DNA of 64,000 nt, from the NCBI RefSeq assembly GCF_004209755.1, contig NZ_CP035913.1, forward strand, positions 5,952,001 through 6,016,000. The letters are read 5' to 3'. Under the pieces are notes generated by a model. It was given only the letters and a program-made list of their open reading frames with translations. It ran no database searches and was not told where the DNA came from. Origin of the DNA: Pseudoduganella lutea (GTDB taxonomy: Bacteria > Pseudomonadota > Gammaproteobacteria > Burkholderiales > Burkholderiaceae_D). Positions 17,414 through 26,430 of this stretch are shown here, in pieces. The stretch's first letter is position 1; each line of letters starts with the position of its first letter. The translations under genes were made by a program, and so were the position numbers.

Positions 17414-20410
17414 ATGCATACCCCAAACAAGCGTACCCTGATCAACCTTGCCGTGGCCAGCGCCTGCGGCATCCTGTCGATGTCGGTCCACGCGCAGGAG
17501 GCCCCGCCGGCAACGCCGGCGGTGGCCGGCGCGCAGCCCGATGACGGCAAGCCGGCCGATACCCCCGCGGTCGCGGCGGCGGCGTCACCCGCGCCGGACA
17601 CACCCAGTGCCGCCAACACCGTGGTGGTCTCCGGCTCGCGCATCGCGGCGCGCGGCTTCACCCAGCCCACGCCGACCACGAGCCTGACGGCCGCCGACTT
17701 CGAGAAGGCGGCCAAGCCGAACATGTTCGAGTCGCTCGTCGAACTGCCCGCCCTGCAGGGCAGCACGGGCCGCACCACGAATACCTTCAGCACGTCCAGC
17801 GGCATCCAGGGGCTGTCATCGCTGTCGCTGCGCGGCCTCGGCACGATCCGTACGCTGACCCTGCTGGACGGCCAGCGCGTGGTCGGCGCCAACGTGACCG
17901 GCATTACCGATGTCAGCCAGTTTCCCCAGTTGCTGGTCAAGCGCGTCGATGTCGTGACGGGCGGCGCTTCGGCGTCCTATGGTTCCGATGCGATCGGCGG
18001 CGTGGTCAACTTCATCACCGATAAACGGTTTACCGGTTTCAAGGCCAACGTCGCCGGCGGCATGACGAAATACGACGACGACAAGAGCGGCACGCTGCAA
18101 GGTGCCTGGGGCAAGGGTTTCCTGGATGGCCGCCTGCACGTGACGGTCAGCGGCGAATTCACCAAGCAGAACGGCATCGATTCGCCGGGCTTCGGCGAAG
18201 TGGGCGCCAACGGCCGCACCTGGTACGACAATCCCGCCCTGCAGGAATCGACGCGCGAGATGCAGGCTGCCGGCATGCCGCGCTACAAGTACATCCACCA
18301 TGCCCAGCATGTGCAGTACGCGAAGTATGGCCTGATCACCAACGGTCCGCTGCGCGGCACGGCGTTCGGCCCGGGCGGCACGCCTTACCCGTTCGAGTAC
18401 GGCACCGATTGCGTCGGCAACTTCTGCGTCGGCGGCGACCGCTCCGGCAGCGTGGGCGCGGGCACCAACCTGGCGATGAACTTCAAGCGCCAGGTGGCCT
18501 ATGGGCGCGTGTCGTGGAACCTCGATCCGGACAACGAGATCTACGTCACCGGCAACTGGGCGCAGGTGAAATCCGCGTTCTCGCCGAACCCGGGCGCGGC
18601 CAAGCAGGGCAACCTGGCGATCCGCTGCGACAACGCCTTCCTGCCGGCGTCGGTCGCCGCAGGCTGTGCCGCCGGCTATCCGAACGGCACCATGAACGTC
18701 GGGACCGCGAACGCCCAGTTCCCGGCCAACATCAACGTGCATCCCACGCGCACGCAGCGCCGCCTTGTCGTGGGCGCCAACGGCAAGTTCGCGCTGTTCG
18801 GCAAGGACTGGTCGTACGATGCGTATGCGGAGCACGGCGAGAACACGACCGTGATCGACGTGCGCGACATCACGCTGAACCGGCGCTACAACTTCGCGAT
18901 CGATGCCGTCAGGGATCCGGCCACCGGCCAGGTCGTGTGCCGCAGCGCCGATGCGCGCGCCGCCGGCTGCCGGCCGATCAACATCTTCGGCGACGTGCCC
19001 ATCGACCTGGCAGGCTGGAACTATATCGCGCCGCGCAACGGCCCGATGCAGCACACGGATTCAAGCCAGAACGTTGCCAGCGTCAACTTCAACGGCGAGC
19101 TGGCGCAAGGCTGGGCAGGGCCCATCGCCATGGCGTTCGGCGCCGAATACCGGCGCGAGAAATATGCCGTGCGCGGCGATCCCTACGGCGCGGGCGTCGC
19201 CTGGGAGTCGCCTTACAGTGCGGCCTATCCGCAGGATCCCACGCTGTCGGTCACGGGCGACAACTGGTTTGCGGGCAATTACCACAATGGCCAGGGCAGC
19301 TTCAACGTGAAGGAAGCCTATGTCGAGTTGAACATCCCGCTGGTGAAGTCCGCCACGCTGGGCGAGGCCAGCCTGAACATCGCCGACCGCGAGGAAAAAT
19401 ACAGCACCGCCGGCCACGCCCGTGCGTGGAAGCTCGGCGCAACGTGGCAGACCCCGGTCGATGGCCTGCGCCTGCGCGCGGTAAGCTCGCAGGACGTGCG
19501 CGCGCCCAACCTCTCCGAGCTGTATGCCGCCATGACGGTCACCAACCAGGCCGTCAACAATGCCCAGGGATCGTCGATCCAGATCCAGCAGCGCAATGTG
19601 GGCAACCCGAACCTGAAGCCGGAGACGGCGCGCAACAATTCCTTCGGCATCATCCTGAGCCAGCCGGGATGGGCGCGCAACTTCAACCTGTCGATCGACT
19701 ACTTCGACATCAAGGTGAGGAACGTGATCAGTTCCCTGAACCCGCAGCAGGAAGTCGACCTGTGCTACGGCGGCAACCAGGAAGTGTGCGCGGCCGTCTC
19801 GATCGACGGCCCGGCGGGCACGAACTACGTGCTGGCGCAAAGCTTCAACTTCGCCTCGCTGCACACGCGCGGCGTCGATATCGAAGCGGCATACCGCGCC
19901 AACATGGCCAACTGGGGGCTGCTCGGCACCGTCACGCTGCGTGGCCTGGCATCGCGCACGATCCACGCCATCTCCGACCCGGGCGTTCCCGGCACCACGC
20001 CGAGCGAGGGCGCAGGCAACATGACGGGCGCCACGCCGAAGTGGAAGGCGCTGCTGTCGCAGTCGTGGGATGGCCTGCTGGGCGGGAAGCTCGGCCTGGC
20101 GCTGACCGAGCGCTGGATCAGCGCGGGGGTGATCAACAACGAATACATCGAATGCCAGAGCAGTTGCCCGCTGCCCACCGCTGCGCATCCGACGATCTTC
20201 GACAACCACCTGCCCGGTGCCGTGTACATCGACTTCGGCGGCAATTACAACCTGTCGAAACAGGTGACCGCCTACTTCAAGATCGACAACCTGGCCGACC
20301 GCGATCCGGTGCTCGTGCCGCAAACCAATCTGAGCCTGGCGCTGAACCCCGCCATCTACGATGCGGTCGGGCGCACTTATCGCGTGGGGGTGCGCATGAC
20401 CTTCCAGTAG
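17414..20410 (+). CDS. TonB-dependent receptor
   Basis: A 998-residue outer-membrane receptor. Signal peptide about 1-27 (VASACGILSMSVHAQ), an Ala/Pro-rich spacer, then the TonB-box-like VVVSGSRIAARGF (about 73-85), plug (NMFESLVELPALQG, SLRGLGTIRTLTLLDG, VDVVTGGASASYGSDAIGGVVN) and a barrel ending VRMTFQ with the C-terminal aromatic. SGSRI and GSDAIGGVVNFIT are typical of the large oligomeric-ligand receptor subclass common in Caulobacter/Xanthomonas-like foragers. It probably forms a unit with the esterase upstream. Ligand unknown. The GAF/HTH gene converges on it 70 bases downstream. Confidence 0.92.
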   Translation: MHTPNKRTLINLAVASACGILSMSVHAQEAPPATPAVAGAQPDDGKPADTPAVAAAASPAPDTPSAANTVVVSGSRIAARGFTQPTPTTSLTAADFEKAAKPNMFESLVELPALQGSTGRTTNTFSTSSGIQGLSSLSLRGLGTIRTLTLLDGQRVVGANVTGITDVSQFPQLLVKRVDVVTGGASASYGSDAIGGVVNFITDKRFTGFKANVAGGMTKYDDDKSGTLQGAWGKGFLDGRLHVTVSGEFTKQNGIDSPGFGEVGANGRTWYDNPALQESTREMQAAGMPRYKYIHHAQHVQYAKYGLITNGPLRGTAFGPGGTPYPFEYGTDCVGNFCVGGDRSGSVGAGTNLAMNFKRQVAYGRVSWNLDPDNEIYVTGNWAQVKSAFSPNPGAAKQGNLAIRCDNAFLPASVAAGCAAGYPNGTMNVGTANAQFPANINVHPTRTQRRLVVGANGKFALFGKDWSYDAYAEHGENTTVIDVRDITLNRRYNFAIDAVRDPATGQVVCRSADARAAGCRPINIFGDVPIDLAGWNYIAPRNGPMQHTDSSQNVASVNFNGELAQGWAGPIAMAFGAEYRREKYAVRGDPYGAGVAWESPYSAAYPQDPTLSVTGDNWFAGNYHNGQGSFNVKEAYVELNIPLVKSATLGEASLNIADREEKYSTAGHARAWKLGATWQTPVDGLRLRAVSSQDVRAPNLSELYAAMTVTNQAVNNAQGSSIQIQQRNVGNPNLKPETARNNSFGIILSQPGWARNFNLSIDYFDIKVRNVISSLNPQQEVDLCYGGNQEVCAAVSIDGPAGTNYVLAQSFNFASLHTRGVDIEAAYRANMANWGLLGTVTLRGLASRTIHAISDPGVPGTTPSEGAGNMTGATPKWKALLSQSWDGLLGGKLGLALTERWISAGVINNEYIECQSSCPLPTAAHPTIFDNHLPGAVYIDFGGNYNLSKQVTAYFKIDNLADRDPVLVPQTNLSLALNPAIYDAVGRTYRVGVRMTFQ

Positions 20411-20480
20411 AAGCGGTTTCGCAGGCGGCGGTGGCCGGGCGCCGCGGCCATCGTGCGCCGGGGTGCCCGCCGGAGAAAGG

Positions 20481-21572
20481 CTACCTGCGCCGCGCGGACC
20501 GTATCGCGCGGCGCACTTCATGCGACGCCTGGCGCGCAAGGCGGTCCAGGATCTGCCGGCCGTCGTCGCCGAGCTGGCGCGGTTTCGTGTCGATCACGCA
20601 CAGCGAGCCCAGGGCGAACCCCATGTCATCGGTGATCGGTGCGCCGGCGTAGTAACGGAAATGCGGCGCCTCGGCGACGGCCGGGTTGTCGGCGAACCGC
20701 GTGTCGCCATCGAGTTCGGAGAATTCCTGCACGCCCGTCTGCAGCAGCGTGTAGTTGCAGAATGCCCAGTGGCGCGGCGTTTCGGCCAGGTCCAGCCCCA
20801 CCTTCGCCTTGAACCACTGCTTGTCCTCGCTGATGACGCTGATGAGCGCGATCGGCATCGACAGGGTCAGCGCGGCAATCCGGGCGATGTTGTCCAGCGC
20901 TTCTTCCTGTGCGCTGTAGAGCAGGCCGGAACGGTGCACGGCCGCCAGGCGCCGCGGCTCGTCCGGCCCGACGGGGAAGGGCGCGTCGAGAAGCGCGGCG
21001 GGCAGCGGGGCGGGCACTTCGGACCTGAGCGGCGAGTGCTTCGCCAGCTCACCGGCCACGCTGTCCGGCATGCCGCGCAGCTGGATTACCTTGCAGTTCA
21101 GGCCAGGTTGCAGCAAGGCGTCGATCTCCCCGGCGGGCAGCGACGTGGCGATCACGATGCGCATCCGGTTCAGCAGCGGGATCTCGTGCAGCGACGACAG
21201 GAAGCCCGGCATCAGGTCGTCCACGGTGTCGACGTGGACCACCAGCATGTCCGGTACCGTCGCCCCGAGCGTTACGGCGGCGGCGACCGGGTTGTCGAGG
21301 CAGGTGAGGCCTGCGACGTTCATCGATGCGAAGGCACTGGTCCAGCCCTGGTGATGGCGCGCCGGCGCCAGCACGAGCACGTCCCAGCCGGGCGACTTGA
21401 TGTCGTTGCCGTATTCCAGCGTGGCCAGCACGTCGGTCTCGTACATGCGGCGATGGCCGCCGGGCGTCTTCCACGACGGGATCACGCCGCTTTCGATCCA
21501 CAGCTGCGCCGTACGGGCCGAAACGCCGAGGATTTTCGCTGCCTGCGCCGTGGTGATGATGGAACTTTTCAT
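20481..21572 (-). CDS. HTH (excisionase/MerR-type) and GAF domain regulator
   Basis: A 363-residue cytoplasmic protein. Residues 1-55 are an excisionase/MerR-like DNA-binding domain (TAQAAKILGVSARTAQLW, then PGGHRRMYETDVLA). A middle segment (about 65-180) has the alternating strands of a receiver- or B12-like fold. Residues 215-350 are a GAF domain with FCNYTLLQTG and AGAPITDDMGFALGSLCVID, a set seen in GAF domains of bacterial sensor kinases. ATG at 21572 is chosen because the HTH then starts at residue 3-5; upstream codons are Pro/Arg-rich non-coding style. Its signal and target are unknown. Monocistronic; it faces the TonB receptor gene. Confidence 0.8.
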   Translation of the reverse strand: MKSSIITTAQAAKILGVSARTAQLWIESGVIPSWKTPGGHRRMYETDVLATLEYGNDIKSPGWDVLVLAPARHHQGWTSAFASMNVAGLTCLDNPVAAAVTLGATVPDMLVVHVDTVDDLMPGFLSSLHEIPLLNRMRIVIATSLPAGEIDALLQPGLNCKVIQLRGMPDSVAGELAKHSPLRSEVPAPLPAALLDAPFPVGPDEPRRLAAVHRSGLLYSAQEEALDNIARIAALTLSMPIALISVISEDKQWFKAKVGLDLAETPRHWAFCNYTLLQTGVQEFSELDGDTRFADNPAVAEAPHFRYYAGAPITDDMGFALGSLCVIDTKPRQLGDDGRQILDRLARQASHEVRRAIRSARRR

Positions 21573-21695
21573 GAGCGGCAGTATAGCCGATGGCTTCCGA
21601 TCGTCCGGGGGGCATGTGCCCGGCCAAGGCCGCGGCGATGCTTGTCCGGGCGGTGGCAACCACGAGCCGGCGACTGACCGTTAGCGCACGTCAGG

Positions 21696-22625
21696 TCACG
21701 GAGGCAGCGTGACGTCGAGCAGACCCTCGCCGGCCAGCAGCGTGGCCTGCTCGATGAGCGCCCGCATCTTCGGCTGGTTCTGGCTGCGCATGGGGAAATA
21801 CAGGTACAGGCCGGAGGTTTCCGGCACCTGGCCGGCGAGGGTGCGCACCAGCCGTCCATTCAGCACGTCGTCCGCGATCTCGATATCGGGCAACCATGCG
21901 ATACCGAGGCCCTGGCGTGCCAGTTCTGCGATCAGCCGGGTATCGTTCGCGCACAGCGGCGCCTCGGTATCGAGCTGGATCTCACCTTCGGCACCGGCGA
22001 AGCGCCATGGCGGCAGGACGCCGGATGTCGAAAAGCGGTAGCGGATCGTGGCGTGCCGCAGCAGGTCGTGCGGCGAGGCCGGCTCGCCGTGCGCAGCGAA
22101 GTAGTTGGGGGACGCCACGATGGACCATGGCAGCGGCCGGCTGAGACGGATCGCCACCATGTCCTGCGCGATCGCCTGTCCCAGGCGCACACCCGCGTCA
22201 TAGCCCGCCGCCACGAGGTCGACGAGGCCATCGTCGAGCGACAGCTCGAACGTGATGTCGGGGTATTTCGCCCGCATGCGCGGCACCAGGTGCCGCGCCA
22301 GCAGGAAGCCGAACGCGCGCGGCGCGGTCACGCGCAGGTGGCCGGAGGGACGCTGCTGGAACTGCGCCAGTTCCGCGAACGCATCGTCGATCTGGCCCAC
22401 CGCCGGCCGGAGCGCGGCCAGCAGGGCCGCGCCGGCGTCCGTCAGCAGCACGCTGCGCGTGTTGCGGGTGAACAGCGTCACGCCATGCCGGCTTTCCAGG
22501 GCACGCACGCCCTTGCTGACGGCTGTGGGGGTGACATTGAGCCGCCTGGCCGCCTGCGTGAAGCTGCGGTGCTCGGCGACGGCCAGGAACAGGCGAATCA
22601 ATTCAAGGGAGCTCATCGTTCTCAT
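21696..22625 (-). CDS. LysR-family transcriptional regulator
   Basis: A 309-residue LysR regulator: HTH at about 5-62 (LELIRLFLAVAEHRSFTQAARRL) and an effector domain of the CrgA/YafC-like type (RHLVPRMRAKYPDITFELSLDDGLVDLVAAGYDAGVRLG). ATG at 22625 has GAAGG six bases upstream; an ATG nine bases later is also possible. It is divergent from the SnoaL-like gene (22719) and the truncated dehydrogenase behind it, the normal arrangement of this subfamily with its target, so those were probably its target operon. A perfect inverted repeat lies in the shared promoter region. Confidence 0.9.
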   Translation of the reverse strand: MRTMSSLELIRLFLAVAEHRSFTQAARRLNVTPTAVSKGVRALESRHGVTLFTRNTRSVLLTDAGAALLAALRPAVGQIDDAFAELAQFQQRPSGHLRVTAPRAFGFLLARHLVPRMRAKYPDITFELSLDDGLVDLVAAGYDAGVRLGQAIAQDMVAIRLSRPLPWSIVASPNYFAAHGEPASPHDLLRHATIRYRFSTSGVLPPWRFAGAEGEIQLDTEAPLCANDTRLIAELARQGLGIAWLPDIEIADDVLNGRLVRTLAGQVPETSGLYLYFPMRSQNQPKMRALIEQATLLAGEGLLDVTLPP

Positions 22626-22627
22626 TA

Positions 22628-22642
22628 TGAACCTTCGGTTCA
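22628..22642. promoter_or_regulatory. Inverted repeat in the LysR divergent promoter
   Basis: TGAACC (22628-22633) and GGTTCA (22637-22642) form a perfect dyad around TTC, two bases from the LysR start and 77 bases before the SnoaL-like gene. Placement fits an autoregulatory LysR site. Confidence 0.5.
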
Positions 22643-22718
22643 AGGAGCATTGCGGTTTACATGGTTTTTCATCATGTCCAGCGCGCCTACACTGCAAGCA
22701 CATTTCAAGGAGAACCCC

Positions 22719-23041
22719 ATGATTCCATTACCAGACGCTGTCGCCGCCTATGTCGCGGCAGCCAACGAACACGATGCCGCGCGGGTCGCCGGCTGCTTCG
22801 TGCGCAACGGCACGGTGTACGACGAAGGCAGGCTCCGGCGCGGGCACGCGGCGATCGCCGCCTGGGCGAGCGAGACGGCGACGCGCTACCAGTCGGTGAT
22901 CGCGCCGGCCGGTATCGCCGGGCAGGATGGCCGTCACGAACTCACGGCCTCCGTTTCCGGCAATTTCCCGGGCAGCCCGGCAACGCTCAAGTTCCGGTTC
23001 GTGCTGCGCGCCGAACGGATCGAAGCGCTGGAGATCACGGC

Positions 23042-23045
<4 letters not shown>
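22719..23045 (+). CDS. SnoaL-like (NTF2-fold) small protein
   Basis: A 108-residue protein of the SnoaL/nuclear-transport-factor-2 fold: an N-terminal helix (PLPDAVAAYVAAANEHDAARVAGCF), then the blade DEGRLRRGHAAIAAW and a C-terminal strand pair FRFVLRAERIEALEI. Such proteins are often polyketide-cyclase-like or act as small binding partners of a reductase. AAGGAGAA precedes the ATG. The stop overlaps the start of a short-chain dehydrogenase remnant, so the pair was one operon under the divergent LysR protein. Reaction not known. Confidence 0.8.
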
Positions 23046-23185
<140 letters not shown>

Positions 23186-23223
23186 TGCCGCTACCTGTCG
23201 AGGCAAGAGAAAAAGACAATAAA

Positions 23224-23284
23224 AAAATCGATAGAATCGGTAAAATCGATATAATCGGCGGTACTTGCTTGCATTTCAAGCAAG
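23224..23284 (+). promoter_or_regulatory. Tandem repeat and hairpin before the GMC oxidoreductase
   Basis: Two adjacent 18-base units, AAAATCGATAGAATCGGT (23224-23241) and AAAATCGATATAATCGGC (23242-23259), differ at two positions. Directly after them CTTGCTTG (23264-23271) and CAAGCAAG (23277-23284) form a perfect 8-bp hairpin. The stretch is AT-rich against its surroundings and ends 51 bases before the gene. It probably holds the promoter and a regulator site; the regulator is unknown. Confidence 0.5.
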
Positions 23285-23334
23285 CGCCCGCCAATCTCCA
23301 GCAGGACGATGGCGCCGCCCACTTACTGAAGAGC

Positions 23335-24960
23335 ATGAACATGACCACCGCCACGACCAACACCTCCGACCACGAATTCGCCGAGGGCGTCCGCGCCAAC
23401 CAGGACCACCTGTCCACCTCCCAAAACACCCGTTTTGACTTCATCGTCTGCGGCGCCGGCTCGGCCGGTTCCGTCGTGGCGGCGCGGCTGGCGGAAAACC
23501 CCGAAGTACGGGTGCTGCTGCTCGAGGCGGGCGGATCGGATGAGGTCGACAGTGTCATGGAACCGGCACAGTGGCCGCTCAACCTCGGCTCGGAACGCGA
23601 CTGGGGCTTCATGGCCGAGCCGAACGCGCATCTCGGCGGGCGCGCCATCCCCATGAACATGGGCAAGGTGCTCGGCGGCGGCTCCAGCATCAACGTCATG
23701 CTGTGGGCGCGCGGCCACCGGGCCGACTGGAACCACTTCGCCGCCGAATCGGGCGATGCGGCATGGAGCTACGAATCCGTCCTGAACATCTACCGCCGCA
23801 TCGAGGACTGGCATGGCCCCGCCGATCCGGACTACCGCGGCAAGGGCGGTCCCGTGTACGTGGCGCCGGCGCACGATCCCAAGCCGACCGCGACCCTGAT
23901 GCTGGAAGCTGCCCGCTCGCTGGGCGTGCCGACCTTCGACAGCCCGAACGGCGCGATGATGGAAGGGAACGGCGGCGCGGCGATCAACGACCTGCGCATC
24001 CGCGACGGCAAGCGGCTGTCGATCTTCCGTTCCTATACGTGGCCGCGCATGGCGCAGCCGAACCTCACGGTGCTGACCGGCGCGCTGGTGTCGAAGCTGA
24101 CCTTCGACGGCAACCGGGTCACGGGCGTCGACGTGCTCCACGGCGGCCGCCTGCGCTCGTTCTCGGCGGCGCGCGAAGTGGTGCTGTCGCTGGGCGCGGT
24201 GAACACGCCGAAGGTCCTCATGCAGTCCGGCATCGGCCCCGAGCAGGAGCTGAAGCGGCATGGCATCGCGGTGCGCCAGCACCTGCCCGGCGTCGGCCAG
24301 AACCACCAGGATCACGTGTCGTTCGGCTGCATCTGGGAATATGCCGAACCGCAGGAAGTGGGCAACGGCGGTTCGGAAGCCACGCTGTACTGGAAGAGCG
24401 ACGCCGCCCTCGACGCGCCCGACATGCTGCACTGCCAGGTGGAGTTTCCCGTGCCGAGCGCCGAGAACGCGGCGCGGGGCACGCCCCAGCATGGGTGGAC
24501 GATGTTCGCCGGCCTGGCGCACCCGAAGAGCCGCGGCCAGTTGCTGCTCTCCGGCCCGGACGCCGGCGACGCGATGATCATCCGCGCCAACACGCTGTCG
24601 GACCCGGACGACCTCCGGGCGGCGCTGGCCAGCGTGCAGATGTGCCGCGACCTCGGCAACGCGGACGCCTTCCGCGGCCTCGTGACCGGTGAAAGCATGC
24701 CCGGCAACCTGGGGCGGGAAGATATGGAGCAGTATCTGCGCCAGGGTGCGGTCACCTACTGGCACCAGTCCTGCACCGCGAAGATGGGGCGCGATGCGAT
24801 GTCGGTGGTCGACGGCAAGCTCGCCGTGTACGGCATCGCGGGCCTGCGCATCGCCGACGCCTCGATCATGCCGCGCATCACCACGGGGAACACGATGGCG
24901 CCGTGCGTCGTCATCGGTGAGCGCGCCGCGGACGTGATCAAGGCGCAGTACGGGATCTGA
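23335..24960 (+). CDS. GMC-family FAD-dependent oxidoreductase (choline/alcohol dehydrogenase-like)
   Basis: A 541-residue flavoprotein. FAD-binding GAGSAGSVVAARLAE at about 37-51 with the acidic LLLEAGG after it, GMC signature 1 (GKVLGGGSSINVMLWARG), signature 2 (LSLGAVNTPKVLMQSGIG) and the C-terminal active-site region TYWHQSCTAKMG with NTMAPCVVIGERAADVI. These are the features of choline dehydrogenase-like alcohol oxidoreductases. There is an N-terminal extension of about 30 polar residues before the FAD fold. ATG at 23335 follows GAAGAG; ATG at 23341 is the alternative. Substrate is not deducible. It stands alone behind a recombination junction. Confidence 0.9.
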   Translation: MNMTTATTNTSDHEFAEGVRANQDHLSTSQNTRFDFIVCGAGSAGSVVAARLAENPEVRVLLLEAGGSDEVDSVMEPAQWPLNLGSERDWGFMAEPNAHLGGRAIPMNMGKVLGGGSSINVMLWARGHRADWNHFAAESGDAAWSYESVLNIYRRIEDWHGPADPDYRGKGGPVYVAPAHDPKPTATLMLEAARSLGVPTFDSPNGAMMEGNGGAAINDLRIRDGKRLSIFRSYTWPRMAQPNLTVLTGALVSKLTFDGNRVTGVDVLHGGRLRSFSAAREVVLSLGAVNTPKVLMQSGIGPEQELKRHGIAVRQHLPGVGQNHQDHVSFGCIWEYAEPQEVGNGGSEATLYWKSDAALDAPDMLHCQVEFPVPSAENAARGTPQHGWTMFAGLAHPKSRGQLLLSGPDAGDAMIIRANTLSDPDDLRAALASVQMCRDLGNADAFRGLVTGESMPGNLGREDMEQYLRQGAVTYWHQSCTAKMGRDAMSVVDGKLAVYGIAGLRIADASIMPRITTGNTMAPCVVIGERAADVIKAQYGI

Positions 24961-24975
24961 CGACGCGTCGCGGCG

Positions 24976-26043
24976 CTACGCCGATTCCCGCGGCACGATC
25001 CCGCCGCTGAAGCGCTTGCGGTAAGGCGCCTCGCCGGCACCATCGAGCTGGGCCTGCAGGCATTCCATGGCGGCCACGCCGATGGCGGCGACATCCTGCC
25101 GGAACGTGGTCAGCGGCGGGTGCAGGTAGGCGGAGATCGGCAGGTCGTCGTGGCCGACGATGGCGAGGTCCTTGCCGGGCTCCAGGCCGAAGCGCCGGCA
25201 GGCCGCCATGGCGCCGATCGCGAGCCGGTCGGTGCCGCAGGCGAGGGCGGTGGCGCCGGCGCGCTTGCAGGCGCCGCTGGTGAGCCAGTCGAGCACATGC
25301 CGGAAGCCATAGGCTTCGAAATCCCACGTCGGCTGGGTGCCGGCCGGCAGGACCAGCGCCGGGATGCCGGCTTCCGCCATCGCGTCGTGGTAGCCGGCCA
25401 GCCGTTCCACCGGCGACGGATGGGCGACCGGCGGGGCGCCCAGGTACGCCGGCCGGTGGCCGCGGCCAAGCAGGTAACGCGTCAGCATCGCCATGCTCTG
25501 CCGGTTGTCGTTCATGACGTAGTTGCAGTCTTCATGCACATAGCTGTCCAGGTAGACGATGCGCATTTCCTGCTCCAGCCGCCGCAGCAGGTCCAGGTTC
25601 TGGCGCGATGCGACCGCCGTCAGCACCACGCCCGCCACCTTCATCGAGCGCATCGTCATCAGCGCCGCCGCTTCCTCGGCCGGGTCGTTGTACGAGCACT
25701 GGATGATCACGTCCATGCCCAGCGCCTTGGCCTTCTGTTCGATCGCGCGCAGGGCTTCGGCAAAGAAGGGTTCGTTGATCACGGGAAGGATCACGCCGAC
25801 GGTGCGCGAGCGGCCCCGCACCAGGCTGACCGCATGCGGGTCGGGCACATATTCCAGTTCGCGGCATGCCTGCAGGATGCGCGCCCGGGTGTCGGGCTTC
25901 AGGCCTTCGCCATCGTTGAAGTATTTCGATACCGTGGCGCGCGACACGCCGGCCAGCGCGGCGACATCGTGCATCGTTACCGGGCCGCGGGGCTCCGGGC
26001 TCCGCGAACCGCCAGCGGCCTGGGCATTCTTCACAGTTTTCAT
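24976..26043 (-). CDS. LacI-family regulator of the CUT2 sugar operon
   Basis: A 355-residue LacI/GalR protein. A 22-residue polar lead is followed by the HTH (TMHDVAALAGVSRATVSKYF), hinge (DPHAVSLVRGRSRT) and a ribose-binding-like core ending IVGHDDLPISAYLHPPLTTFRQD. It is divergent from the ABC importer genes starting at 26431. A GACACGTGTAA site lies 13 bases before its start and a second identical site in the importer promoter, so it very likely represses both. Start ATG at 26043; no good ribosome site is visible. The inducer is the importer's sugar, unknown. Confidence 0.9.
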   Translation of the reverse strand: MKTVKNAQAAGGSRSPEPRGPVTMHDVAALAGVSRATVSKYFNDGEGLKPDTRARILQACRELEYVPDPHAVSLVRGRSRTVGVILPVINEPFFAEALRAIEQKAKALGMDVIIQCSYNDPAEEAAALMTMRSMKVAGVVLTAVASRQNLDLLRRLEQEMRIVYLDSYVHEDCNYVMNDNRQSMAMLTRYLLGRGHRPAYLGAPPVAHPSPVERLAGYHDAMAEAGIPALVLPAGTQPTWDFEAYGFRHVLDWLTSGACKRAGATALACGTDRLAIGAMAACRRFGLEPGKDLAIVGHDDLPISAYLHPPLTTFRQDVAAIGVAAMECLQAQLDGAGEAPYRKRFSGGIVPRESA

Positions 26044-26055
26044 TCGTTGTGTATT

Positions 26056-26066
26056 GACACGTGTAA
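26056..26066. promoter_or_regulatory. Second LacI-type operator, regulator side
   Basis: GACACGTGTAA, with the perfect palindrome ACACGTGT at 26057-26064 centred on CG. It lies 13 bases upstream of the divergent lacI-type gene; the same 11-mer occurs at 26324-26334. Confidence 0.65.
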
Positions 26067-26307
26067 TGTTGGCGCCCGGGCAGATGTCCGGGGCTGTCTG
26101 CCGTGCATGGCCGGGCCATGCAATGCCGCAACGGCGCACCATGATAGCAAAAATACCTGCGTGCAAGCAGAGCAATACAAGGTGAGGCACGCCGTGCATT
26201 CTTGACGCTGAGCACGCCATGGCAGGCGAAGCCAGGACTGGCCGCCGATGGATTTTTCCGCACGGTATCGCCGGTGCAATCCTGCCACAGTCTTGCAAAA
26301 AAATCAG

Positions 26308-26335
26308 TTGACGTCAAAAAGTCGACACGTGTAAA
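26308..26335 (+). promoter_or_regulatory. Promoter with overlapping operator of the CUT2 operon
   Basis: TTGACG (26308-26313), a 16-base spacer and TGTAAA (26330-26335) form a plausible sigma-70 promoter. The operator GACACGTGTAA (26324-26334) overlaps the -10 box, so binding would block transcription of the importer genes. Confidence 0.55.
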
Positions 26336-26430
26336 GTTCGCTCGTGACAGCAGAATCACGACACGGGCCGCAAGACGGCCTGCGGCACGAAGGCAATACC
26401 GCGCCTACTCATCACAACCGGAGACATGCA

